Shown: piece after piece, positions 54,205 to 62,799 of the stretch
Layout: every line of letters starts with the position of its first letter
How positions within the stretch are numbered: position 1 is the first letter of the stretch
Assembly: GCA_039707465.1 (NCBI GenBank)
Contig: CM077643.1
Location: 372,974,419 to 373,038,418 of the forward strand
DNA length: 64,000 bases
Direction: 5' to 3'
Origin: Rhabdophis nuchalis
Taxonomy: Eukaryota > Chordata > Lepidosauria > Squamata > Natricidae
The notes under the pieces: generated by a model
Seen by the model: only the letters and a program-made list of their open reading frames with translations
The model's database searches: none
Told to the model about the DNA's origin: nothing
Position numbers and translations under genes: made by a program

Positions 54205-54383
54205 GTAAGTAACTAAATTATTTATTTATTTTATTTATTTATTTTTATTGTCAATAAGTACAAGGAAACAAGTATGAAAAACACATGAAAAATGTCACAA
54301 ATAAATGGATAAAAGCAGAAAAACATAGCCATAAATGCATAAAAAGAGTACATCATATAAATGGGACAGTAGAACAGGGACGG

Positions 54384-54824
54384 TGTTAACTACTCTGGGT
54401 TCAGAACCAGTGTCACAACTCTGGTCCCTTAACCAGTGTTAGCAAATAAATGCAAAATAGTGTAATTCACTGGACAGTAAAGAGATACGTTGCTGTAACC
54501 ACAAACAAACTCTAAAACAGTGATAGTAAGAAAATAAATAGTCTTTACTTTGTAGCAACAAAAAGGCTTCTTCCGACTAACTTCTCAAACAAATAACAAT
54601 CCTTCACCAAACAGAGTTATCTCACAGTGATGCAAAGCAAAACCTCCTTCTTCACAGCTCCTCAGCACAGGGAATCGAAAAGGGAACGAGCTGTGATTGC
54701 TTTATGGTAGAGCTGTACCAATCAGCCAGTCAGAATTCAAACACAGTTCTTAAAGCTACATAACTCCTTAAGAACATAGGCTCATATATATTGTCAACCC
54801 AATATAAGGCTGAATATCCTAACA
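54384..54824 (-). repeat. Copia solo LTR with 5-bp target duplication
   Basis: On the minus strand it runs TGTTAGGATATTC to GTTAACA, 441 bp, matching the LTR at 43859-44317. GACGG flanks both sides (54379-54383 and 54825-54829). No internal sequence remains, so this is a product of LTR-LTR recombination. Confidence 0.88.
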
Positions 54825-56624
54825 GACGGTAGGCACCCTGGGGCACAGATCCACGCCCCCTTAGGGACCTCTTAAGAAATGCATAAGGTCATGGTAGACA
54901 GATTAAGGTAAAAGGTATGGGGGTTAGAGGAACTAACAATAGGATCGGGTAGGGTGTTCCACACATTTACTATTCTATTGCTGAAATCGTTTTTCCCAAA
55001 ATCAAGATTCGAACTAATTACATTTAGTTTGTATCTCTTGATAGCCCTTGTGTTATTGCAGTTGAAGTGAAAGTAGTCATTAACTGGTAGGACATTATGG
55101 CAAATTATTTTGTGCACTAAACGCAAGTCAGAACATAGACAGCATAGTTCAAGGTTATCAAGGCCTATTTCAAGCCTGATGATATACAGAATTTTATTAT
55201 GAGCAGAGGAGTTGTGTACTCTTCTTGTAAAATACCTCTGGACCCTCTCTAATGTTTTGATGTCCGAAATGCAGTGTAGGTTCCAGGCAAGTGAGCAGTA
55301 TTCAAGTATAGGTCTGTCAAAGGTTTTGTATGCCCTAGTTTGCAGCATAGCATTACCAGAGAGAAAACTACATAAAATAAGATTGACTACTCTGAATGCC
55401 TTTTTGGCAATGTTGTTACACAGTGATCTTACACAGATGGTCTTTTGAAATGAGTACTCCTAGGTCTTTGACAGAGTTTGGCTCATCTTTTACATCTTGT
55501 CTGCCCAGCTTGTATTTGATATTCTGATTTTTATTGCCAATGTGTAGGTCTGAGCGTTTGTTAGCAGAGATTTGGAGTTGTTTGACTATTTAGATACATT
55601 ATCTAAGTCATTTTGTAGAGTAGTAGAATTGCCTGTGGGGTTAAATAGTTTTACACTGTCGGCACAAATGTCATTTATGTAGGTAGGAAGAGTGTTGGTA
55701 CTAGAATGTTGCCTTGGGGAACACCACTGTTAACTAGTGCAGGGTTAAATATAGTATTTCCAATTTTGACTACTTGTTGCCTGTTTGATAGGAATGAAGA
55801 TATCCACATGTGGAAAAATCCAGAAATGCCATAAGAACTTAGTTTTATTAAAAGTATTTCATGTACCACTGAATCAAAGGCTTTGCAGAAGTCTATATAG
55901 ATTGCATCTATTGCTTTACACTGGTCGAGTTGAGAGGTCCAAATGTTTTTGCAATGTATGAGTTGCAGATTACAGGACAATTTTTTTTCTGAAACCAAAT
56001 TGCTTATTTTATTTTATTAAATTTATTAAATTTATACCCCACCCTTCTCCAAAATGGACTAATAACCTATTAGAGAGTAGGTTATTTGTCTCTACATTGA
56101 GGGTGATGGATTGATTTATGATGGACTCCATTACAGATGACGCAGCAAAGGAGATTGGGTTGTAATTCTCGTTTTTTGAACATGTGACTGTTGCTAATGA
56201 CCATAGGTCAGGCAAGGAGCTCGTTTTAAAAGATACTTCATAGATGATGCTTAGAGATTCAGCTAAGGCAGTGGAGAACTTCTTTAGAAAGTAGGCACAA
56301 ATTCCATCAGGGCCAATAGAAAGAGATGACTCTAGTTTGTGTAGTGCCCTTTTGACAGTATCTTCAGTAAAATCAATGTGGATTACCTCGTTGCAATTGG
56401 TTGTGATATGAATTAGGGCCAGATGCCACTGCTGTTGACAAAAACTGAACTGAAAAAATTGTTGAAGAGATTGGCCTTAACGGCATCATTGTTACATCAC
56501 TATTTTGCCCTTTTAGAGGTGGGATAGTTTTTGAGTCTTTAAATTTAAATTAAACGAAATTATAGAAGACTCGATTGGATTTTGTGTTTAAAGCTCTTCC
56601 TCCTATTTGCAGTGGTAATTGGTA

Positions 56625-57015
56625 TACAATACAATATAATACAATACAATAGCAGAGTTGGAAGGGACCTTGTAGGTCTTCTAGTCCAACCCCCTGCTTG
56701 GGCAGGAACCTTATACCATTTCAGACAAATGGCTGTCTAACATCTTTTTAAAGACTTCCAGGGTTGGGGCATTCACAACTTCTGGAGGCAAGCTGTTCCA
56801 GAGGTTAATTGTTCTTACTGTCATGAAATTTCTCCTTAGTTCTAAGTTGCTTCTCTCCTTGATTAGTTTCCACCCATTGCTTCTTGTCCTGCCCCCAGGT
56901 GCCTTGGAGAATAGTTTGACTCCCTCTTCTTTGTGGCACCCTCTGAGATATCGGAACACTGCTATCATGTCTCCCCTGGTCCTTCTCTTCATCAAGCTAG
57001 ACATACCCAGCTCCT
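56625..57015 (-). mobile_element. CR1 3'-end fragment
   Basis: A minus-strand CR1 tail with (ACAAT)n end, then RT C-terminal codons 56711-57004 beginning [21 protein letters not shown]. It is near-identical to 46149-46560, so it is young. Confidence 0.92.
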
Positions 57016-57259
57016 ATATTCTGTTTTTATTTGGCGGCATAAAGTTTTGTATCGTTTTTTGAAGTTAGCTACATAACCAGTTTTATTTTTCCGCCAAAGG
57101 GATTGGGGTAGGGGGTGGGAGGGTGGGAGATTGCAATTTCCTTATTGATATGGGTAATTTGTTCTTTTTGGCTTTGGGTGTTGCAAAAGATACATACAGA
57201 TTAATGCCTCTTTGAACATCAAGTAGAAAAGTGCTATAATAGTTTTCAGCAGTATTGCC

Positions 57260-57355
57260 TGTATCAATTACTGATAATTGAGAAATGAGTGATAACTTGC
57301 TATTTTCTAACCAAGTTTGATCATCACTGAAAGCAGGATAATATATCACAGCAAG
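57260..57355 (+). other. Remnant of defensin intron 1
   Basis: TATCAATTACTGATAATTGAG through GCAGGATAATATATCACAGCAAGG parallels intron 1 of the intact gene at about 25705-25790. It then jumps to a block matching 27130-27146, implying a deletion of about 1.3 kb relative to that gene. Confidence 0.65.
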
Positions 57356-57358
57356 GCT

Positions 57359-57898
57359 TTACAATACAATAGCAGAGTTGGAAGGGACCTTGGAGGTCAT
57401 CTAGTCCAACTCCCTGCCTAGGCAGGAAGCCCTATACCATTTCAGACAAATGGCTATCCAACATCTTCTTGAAGACTTCCAGTGTTGGGGCATTCACCAC
57501 TTCTGGAGGAAAGCTGTTCCACTGATTAATTGTTCTAACTGTCAGGAAATTTCTCCTCAGTTCTAAGTTGCTTCTCTCCTTGATTAGTTTCCATCCATTG
57601 CTTCTTGTTCTGCCCTCAGGTGCTTTGGAGAATAGTTTGACTACCTCTTCTTTGTGACAACCCCTGAGATATTGGAACACTGCTATCATGTCTCCCCTAG
57701 TCCTTCTTTTTATTAAACTAGACATACCCACTTCCTGCAACCATTCTTCATATGTTTTACTCTCCAGTCCCCTCACCATCTTTGTTGCTCTTCTCTGCAC
57801 TCTTTCTAGAGTCTACACATCTTTTCTACATTGTGGTGACCAAAACTGAATGCAGTATTCCAAGTGTGGCCTTACCAAGGCATTATAAAGTGGTATTA
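57359..57898 (-). mobile_element. CR1 3' fragment
   Basis: A minus-strand CR1 tail. The frame 57432-57800 (122 codons) encodes MQRRATKMVRGLESKTYEEW to MLDSHLSEMV. It is moderately diverged from the 1-1840 copy. Confidence 0.9.
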
Positions 57899-57904
57899 GT
57901 TTAG

Positions 57905-58005
57905 TTTAGTTTATTCAAATTTATACCCCGCACCTTCTCCAAAAAGGACCCAGGGCGGCACACAGGAAATTTAAAAACATAACAAATATAACAAAAGTAG
58001 ACTAC
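57905..58005 (-). mobile_element. L2-type 3'-tail fragment
   Basis: A short minus-strand L2 end (AAATTTATACCCCGCACCTT, GACCCAGGGCGGCACACAGG). It joins gypsy-2 pol at about 58006. Confidence 0.78.
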
Positions 58006-58038
58006 GGCTCCTTCCACGGATCCCTTCCCATCCTGGTA

Positions 58039-59406
58039 GTGGCCAAACCCCTAGCTGCCTTGATCGGATTGGACTGGTTTCCAGCCTTGGGACTGTCAGT
58101 CCAAGGAGTACACAGCGTGCCAGCCAGTTCTCCGGTAGACGTAGTGATCAGAGAGTTCAATGACGTCTTTGATGGCAGCCTAGGAACGTACAAAGGCACT
58201 CCAGTTTCCCTAAATCTGGACCCCCATGTTGCTCCGGTCCGCTTTAAGGCCCACAGGCTGCCATTCGCGCTGAAGCCCAAGGTTGAAGCGGAATTAGATC
58301 GATTAGTGGCGCAGGGCGTGCTCGAACCCGTCGATCAGGCGAAATGGGAGACCCCAATTGTGGTTCCCATTAAGCCCGACAGGTCCGTGAGGATCTGCAC
58401 CGACTATAAGTCGACGATCAACCTCGGGCTTCAGGCGAACCCATACCCGGTTCCGGTAGTGCAAGACCTGCTCCACTCTTTGGGACGGGGTCGAGTGTTC
58501 GCGAAACTGGATATGGCGCAGGCCTACCAACAGCTCCCGGTGGACGACGAGGCTGCGGAGGCGCAGACCATCGTAACCCACCGTGGGGCTTTCCGCTGTC
58601 GTCGCCTCCAATTTGGCGTGTCCGTGGCCCCGGGGATCTTCCAGAGCCTCATGGAGCGACTGCTCCATGGGCTCCCTGGCGTTGTACCGTACTTTGACGA
58701 CGTCCTGATTGCTGCTTCCAGCATATCAGAACTCGCCAAGACGTTGCGGAAGGTCCTCAGAGTTTTCAGGGGCGCGGGTTTAAAGTTGAAGCGCAGCAAA
58801 TGTACGTTTGCTGCGCCAAGGGTGGAATTCCTGGGCTTCATGATAGATGCCCAAGGAATTCACCCAACCCCCTCCAAGGTCGAGGCCATCCAAAAGGCCC
58901 CCATTCCTGCCTCCAAAACAGAGCTGCAGGCATTCCTCGGCCTTTTGAATTTTTACGCGCCGTTTATTCCCCACAAGGCATCGCTAGCCGAGCTGCTGCA
59001 TCGGTTGCTCGACCGATCCGCGGCCTGGCGCTGGGGCAGCCGCGAAGCGCATGCGTTCGCGGCTGTCAAAGCCATGCTCACGTCAGATGCGGTACTAGTC
59101 CAGTACCATGACAGGCTTCCTCTGACGCTTGCATGCGATGCCTCCCCTTTTGGCCTGGGGGCTGTCCTTAGCCACGTCTTTCCAGACGGCTCGGAAGCCC
59201 CCATTGCTTTTTACTCCCGGACAATGTCTCAAACGGAGAGAAACTACAGCCAAATCGACAAGGAGGCTTTGGCTGTAGTGTCTGGGATTAAGAAGTTCCA
59301 CAATTACCTCTATGGGCGGACTTTTTCTGTTGTCATGGACCACAAGCCACTCCTTGGGCTGTTGGCCGGTGACCGTCTGACCTCCCCATCCTGTCACCCA
59401 GGATGA
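58039..59406 (+). CDS. Gypsy-2 reverse transcriptase and RNase H (455 codons)
   Basis: Copies element RNA into DNA. RT motifs are WETPIVVPIKPDRSVRIC near residue 103, the catalytic LDMAQAYQQLPV at about 157-168, QFGVSVAPGIFQ at 191-202 and the active site YFDD at 218-221. The connection IDAQGIHPTPSKVEAI (269-284) follows. RNase H has Asp367 in ACDASPFGLGAV, Glu409 in DKEALAVVSG and Asp434 in MDHKPLLGLL, so all these catalytic residues are present. A frameshift at about 59395 ends this frame with SCHPG, and the rest of pol continues in the next frame at 59403. Protease lies just before the truncated start and is lost. Confidence 0.92.
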   Translation: MAKPLAALIGLDWFPALGLSVQGVHSVPASSPVDVVIREFNDVFDGSLGTYKGTPVSLNLDPHVAPVRFKAHRLPFALKPKVEAELDRLVAQGVLEPVDQAKWETPIVVPIKPDRSVRICTDYKSTINLGLQANPYPVPVVQDLLHSLGRGRVFAKLDMAQAYQQLPVDDEAAEAQTIVTHRGAFRCRRLQFGVSVAPGIFQSLMERLLHGLPGVVPYFDDVLIAASSISELAKTLRKVLRVFRGAGLKLKRSKCTFAAPRVEFLGFMIDAQGIHPTPSKVEAIQKAPIPASKTELQAFLGLLNFYAPFIPHKASLAELLHRLLDRSAAWRWGSREAHAFAAVKAMLTSDAVLVQYHDRLPLTLACDASPFGLGAVLSHVFPDGSEAPIAFYSRTMSQTERNYSQIDKEALAVVSGIKKFHNYLYGRTFSVVMDHKPLLGLLAGDRLTSPSCHPG

Positions 59407-61022
59407 CCCGCTGGACGGAATTCCTGGCAGCGTATGACTATACGCTGCTATACCGTCCTGGCAAGCAGATAGGGCATGCTGATGCCCTGAGCCGCTGCCC
59501 TCTCCCGGGGCCGGATCCGACCCCTGTGCCTGCCCTCTCTGTCCTGATGGTCGCGGAGTCGGACTTGCCCCTGTCCTCTTCTGCCGTCGCCGCTCACACC
59601 CGCGCAGACCCCGTCCTCGCCCAGGTCTGCCGATGGGTGCTGAGGGGCTGGCCTTCGGGCAGCGTGGCCGAAGACTTTCGGCCTTACAAGTCACGCCAGC
59701 TGGAGCTCTCGCTCCATTGCGGGTGCTTGTGTTGGGGAGATCGGGTCATCGTCCCTTCCCCTCTCAGACACATGGTTCTTCAGTCGCTCCATGCCAACCA
59801 CCCAGGCATCGTCCGTATGAAGGCTTTAGCCCGGAGCTATGTCTGGTGGCCCGGCATGGACGATGAAGTGGCGGAATGGGTGGCCGCCTGCTCCTCCTGC
59901 CAATCGTCCAGGCCGGCCCCGCTGGTCTCCCCGCCGAGGGAGTGGGACGTCCCCAGGAGCCCATGGTCCAGGCTCCACTTGGATTTCGAGGGTCCCTTCC
60001 ATTGCCAGAATTTCCTCGTGGTGGTGGATGCGTTCTCCCGCTGGGTGGAGGTGATTATCATGGCTTCCACCACAGTGGAGAGCACGGTGCGTGCCTTGCG
60101 CCGCCTGTTCGCGACCCACGGGTTGCCGGACGTCGTTGTGTCCGACAACAGACCCCAATTTCAATCCTCCACCTTCTTGGACTTCCTGGCCACCCAAGGG
60201 ATCCGCCACGCGCCGGTTGCCCCTTATCACCCCGCGTCTAATGGACGCGCGGAACGAGCAGTCCGCTTGGCCAAGGAAGCCTTGGCCCATTTGGATAAAG
60301 GGGACTGGCAGGCAAGGGTGGCTGCGTACCTTTTGGGACAGCATGTCACACCTTACCCGGCCACAGGGAAAAGCCCCGCGGAGCTCTTGATGGGCCGACG
60401 CTTGCGGACCACCCTGGACAGACTGCACTCCGATTACGATGGGTTGCAGAGGAGCAACCTGCAGATTTCCGCTCCTCGCTTATTTAAAATTGGGGACCTA
60501 GTTTGGGCAAGGAACTTCTCAGGGGAGCCGCGATGGATTGCCGCAACCATTTTGGACTTAACCGGCCCCTGTTCTTACAGGGTTGGCCTTCAAGATGTAT
60601 CTGAGTGGCGGCGCCACCTGGATCAACTGAGGCGCCGCCTGCCCGAGACAGCCTTCACCACGCCAGGCCATTCCTTCCCATTGGCCCCCTTTGGGCCATT
60701 GTTCCCTGCTCAAGCCGAGCCGCAGTTTGGAAATCCTGAGACCCTTGCCTGTCCAGACCTCTCCTCGTCAGGCACCGCCTGGGGAGGCTGTCAGGACCAT
60801 GCCACTCAACCTGACACTGAGCTGTGGGCCTCGCCCATCGGAGGCCCACCCTACCAGAACGCTGCTCGCCAGCAACCGTCAACTACCTCAAGCCCGATTG
60901 CCACGCCCCCTCGCCCGGACTTACTATTGTCGCCACTTCCGCCTGCGGCGACTCCACCTCCGAGGGCAGGCCACGGTGACGTAGGCGAAAGCTCCACTCC
61001 TCACAGGGAGGAGCTTCCATAG
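59403..61022 (+). CDS. Gypsy-2 RNase H end and integrase (539 codons)
   Basis: Continues pol after a frameshift. RNase H ends with HADALSR (25-31). The integrase zinc-binding region has His130, His133, Cys163 and Cys166. The catalytic core has Asp194 in LHLDFEGPF, Asp248 in VVSDNRPQF and Glu284 in GRAE, giving D,D-35-E. The usual Gly of DNGPQF is Arg250 here (gypsy-1 keeps Gly), which might weaken catalysis. After the core come a basic C-terminal domain (about 360-430) and a long proline-rich tail to the stop at 61022. No chromodomain was recognised. The first Met lies in the middle of pol and is not a natural start. Confidence 0.9.
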   Translation: MTRWTEFLAAYDYTLLYRPGKQIGHADALSRCPLPGPDPTPVPALSVLMVAESDLPLSSSAVAAHTRADPVLAQVCRWVLRGWPSGSVAEDFRPYKSRQLELSLHCGCLCWGDRVIVPSPLRHMVLQSLHANHPGIVRMKALARSYVWWPGMDDEVAEWVAACSSCQSSRPAPLVSPPREWDVPRSPWSRLHLDFEGPFHCQNFLVVVDAFSRWVEVIIMASTTVESTVRALRRLFATHGLPDVVVSDNRPQFQSSTFLDFLATQGIRHAPVAPYHPASNGRAERAVRLAKEALAHLDKGDWQARVAAYLLGQHVTPYPATGKSPAELLMGRRLRTTLDRLHSDYDGLQRSNLQISAPRLFKIGDLVWARNFSGEPRWIAATILDLTGPCSYRVGLQDVSEWRRHLDQLRRRLPETAFTTPGHSFPLAPFGPLFPAQAEPQFGNPETLACPDLSSSGTAWGGCQDHATQPDTELWASPIGGPPYQNAARQQPSTTSSPIATPPRPDLLLSPLPPAATPPPRAGHGDVGESSTPHREELP

Positions 61023-61171
61023 GAACTGCTGTCCGCGCCGAACTCTCCGCAGGAACTAAGGCGTTCGGGGCGGACCCGACAACGCCCCGCCTATCTGAAC
61101 GAATACGCGTGTGCATGTACTGTGATGGACAGAGAGCCTGGACACATGCGCACTGACTATGGGGGAAGGAG

Positions 61172-61469
61172 TGTTAAGTCCTCAGGTCTACGACCCAGAC
61201 AGCAAGTCTGGTAACCTGTGAGTCACCGCATTCCAGAACAGATCCGGCAGCTGCATTGATTAACTGAGACGAGCTGACCGGAATCTGTCTGGGAAACAGT
61301 TACAATGTTGCAATTGCTTGCTAGTAGTTTTCCCGCCTGGTAACTCTATATAAGAGGTTGCCAGAGAAGAAACCTTGCCAGTTGAAATCTTGTGCTTTGT
61401 AAATAGTGTGAATAAACGTTCCTGTTGTTTTGACCATGCCTGAGTCGGAATCCTTTGTCTGATCTAACA
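61172..61469 (+). repeat. Gypsy-2 3' LTR
   Basis: From TGTTAAGTCCTCAGG to GATCTAACA, 298 bp, with TG/CA ends. It has a TATA box (CTATATAAGAGG near 61346), a poly(A)-type GAATAAAC near 61409 and a preceding polypurine tract. No second copy exists in the window. Confidence 0.85.
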
Positions 61470-61482
61470 ACATCCACATCCA

Positions 61483-61506
61483 GACATATATATATATATA
61501 TATATA
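61483..61506. repeat. (TA)n microsatellite
   Basis: A short TA run between the gypsy-2 LTR and a satellite-family fragment. Confidence 0.85.
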
Positions 61507-61680
61507 GTATAGGTAATTGTTTCACAACAACCTGTTATTATTAGGCCCCAATTAAAGGGAGGAGACATACTGTTTCCCTTACTGCCCATCGGCTCATCGC
61601 TAGAGACCATCCAGACAGCAAGCCAAGAATTACGTTGTATAATATTTTAGATATGTGTGTTAGCTCATAAAAACTAACAT
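61505..61680 (-). mobile_element. Dispersed fragment of the satellite/tRNA-like family
   Basis: Contains CCCAATTAAAGGGAGGAGACATACTGTTTCC and AGAGACCATCCAGACAG (split blocks), matching the 19440-19560 element and, more distantly, the 346-bp satellite. The tRNA-like part is not included. Confidence 0.6.
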
Positions 61681-62638
61681 ATAAATATAGATATATAGAA
61701 TAACAGAAAAGACCAATACTTTAAAACAGGGAACATAGTACTGCATTTTCAAGGCAGAGAATAAAGAGCCAAGAACTTTTGTAAATATTATAAACTGACA
61801 CTAAACACAAGAGAAAATATTAATTTTTAGACATTTTTAATTTTTAGCAAACAAAAAAAAAGTCATGGAAAAGAGATTGACATTATAGTGGCATGCAAAA
61901 CATGTCATATCTTTGAGCTTATGCCCACAGAAGAACCCTAACACAAAGTACGAATGTATCAAATGTAAACTACGTGAATTACTAGAAGAAAAAGGAAAAG
62001 GCCTAGAGGCAACTCAGTGAGCAAAAGGAGATACCCCAACCTAACCAAGGACACCACACTCTAATTTGACACAATAGGAAAGAGAGAGTCCTTTAAAAAA
62101 AGAGGTCCCTTATATGAACCTAAAGAACAAAACTGACAAAACCAAATGAAACACAACAGAGAACAAACTTCTGTAAAAATAACCCTATATATGGACCTAA
62201 AGAGAAAGACCAAAGGGAGAGTTCTTATGCTGCCATCTCCCATCCTCTGCCCTCACTGCATGCATCAGTCCACCTGCCGGCATCACACATTTGCCAGTTT
62301 GCTGCAGCTGTTCCCCTGCACGGCCATGCCCTTTGGCTGAGCACAATGGGAGAAAAAGAAAATGATTTTGTTTTAGAAAAGGGCAAACTACTAAGACAAG
62401 ATATGGCATTATTATAAAAGGCAGGTAGATATGATCCCCCTGACACATTTCTTATTGGAAAAGTGGGGTGGGAAGAACCCTCTTAATATTTGTAGATTGA
62501 AATACCCTTAACGCTCTTTGACTGGTGGTCAACACCAAAAATAAAGTATGTAAAGAATCCGTGTGAAAAGTATTTGAGATTAGTCTCCAGTAAACTTCTC
62601 CTCTAGACCATCTGGGTTGTTTTAGTTTCTCTCCTTAC
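61680..62638. other. Unassigned DNA downstream of the secretory exon
   Basis: AT-rich. At 62336 on the minus strand a TGTGCTCAG acceptor precedes a GC-richer patch (62230-62336). In the phase set by the leader exon it would read Ala-Lys-Gly-His-Gly and onward, about 50 codons with a single Cys before a stop. Cysteines cluster in the other frames of the same patch. It may be a decayed second exon, but no family was recognised. Confidence 0.35.
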
Positions 62639-62690
62639 CCGCTTGGTGGGAAAGCAAGAAGACGGCAACAAGGAGGAGAAGAGCCTTCAT
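62639..62690 (-). CDS. Secretory signal-peptide exon of an unidentified gene
   Basis: The minus-strand exon begins ATG at 62690 and encodes MKALLLLVAVFLLSHQA plus the first base of a Gly/Ala codon, followed by a GTAAGG donor. Its form (short basic start, long leucine/valine core, small C-terminal residues, phase-1 donor) matches first exons of small secreted proteins such as defensins, but the sequence differs from the MKILYLL leaders elsewhere in this window. A CATAAATA box sits about 85 bases upstream. The downstream exon is uncertain (see 61680-62638). It could be a more distant defensin-cluster member or another secreted family. Confidence 0.55.
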
Positions 62691-62772
62691 GGCTGAAGCT
62701 CAGAACAACCAATTCAAGAGGCAGGAGTCTCTAAATCAAGTCAAGTGCTACTGGGCAGTTCTTTGCTGAGGC

Positions 62773-62780
62773 TATTTATG
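62773..62780 (-). promoter_or_regulatory. TATA-like box upstream of the secretory exon
   Basis: CATAAATA on the minus strand, the same octamer as the two defensin promoters. Here it lies about 83-90 bases before the ATG, followed by GCCTCAGCAAAG. Confidence 0.5.
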
Positions 62781-62799
62781 AAGCTTTAAGGAGCACAAG

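Larger units (their letters stand above)
54215..57130 (-). mobile_element. CR1-group LINE of another family (Rex1-like?), partial
   Basis: A minus-strand LINE. The frame 55675-55998 has AIDAIYIDFCKAFDSVVHEIL and VNSGVPQGNILVPTLF (RT palm). The frame 54872-55348 has RPILEYCSLAWNLH and TLERVQRYFTRRV (RT tail). It differs clearly from the CR1 and L2 families elsewhere here. Assignment to Rex1 is a guess from the tail sequence. It is interrupted by a copia LTR, a short L2 scrap near 56005-56055 and a CR1 at 56625-57015. Confidence 0.7.
58006..61469 (+). mobile_element. Gypsy-type LTR retrotransposon (gypsy-2), pol and 3' LTR
   Basis: A plus-strand Ty3/gypsy element starting abruptly at the protease/RT junction and running through RT, RNase H, integrase, a proline-rich tail, a polypurine tract (GGGGGAAGGAG at 61161-61171) and a 298-bp LTR. 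The 5' LTR and gag are absent. Pol is related to gypsy-1, but the LTR differs. The CpG-rich, little-damaged coding sequence suggests it is young. Confidence 0.93.

Noticed and set aside
59095..60428. Minus-strand frames of about 200 codons opposite gypsy-2
   Set aside because: Antisense of a GC-rich pol gene; codon-position GC bias leaves few stops on the other strand.
58006..61469. Endogenous retrovirus with env
   Set aside because: Pol order and motifs are Ty3/gypsy, and after integrase there is only a proline-rich tail and the LTR; no envelope-like frame.
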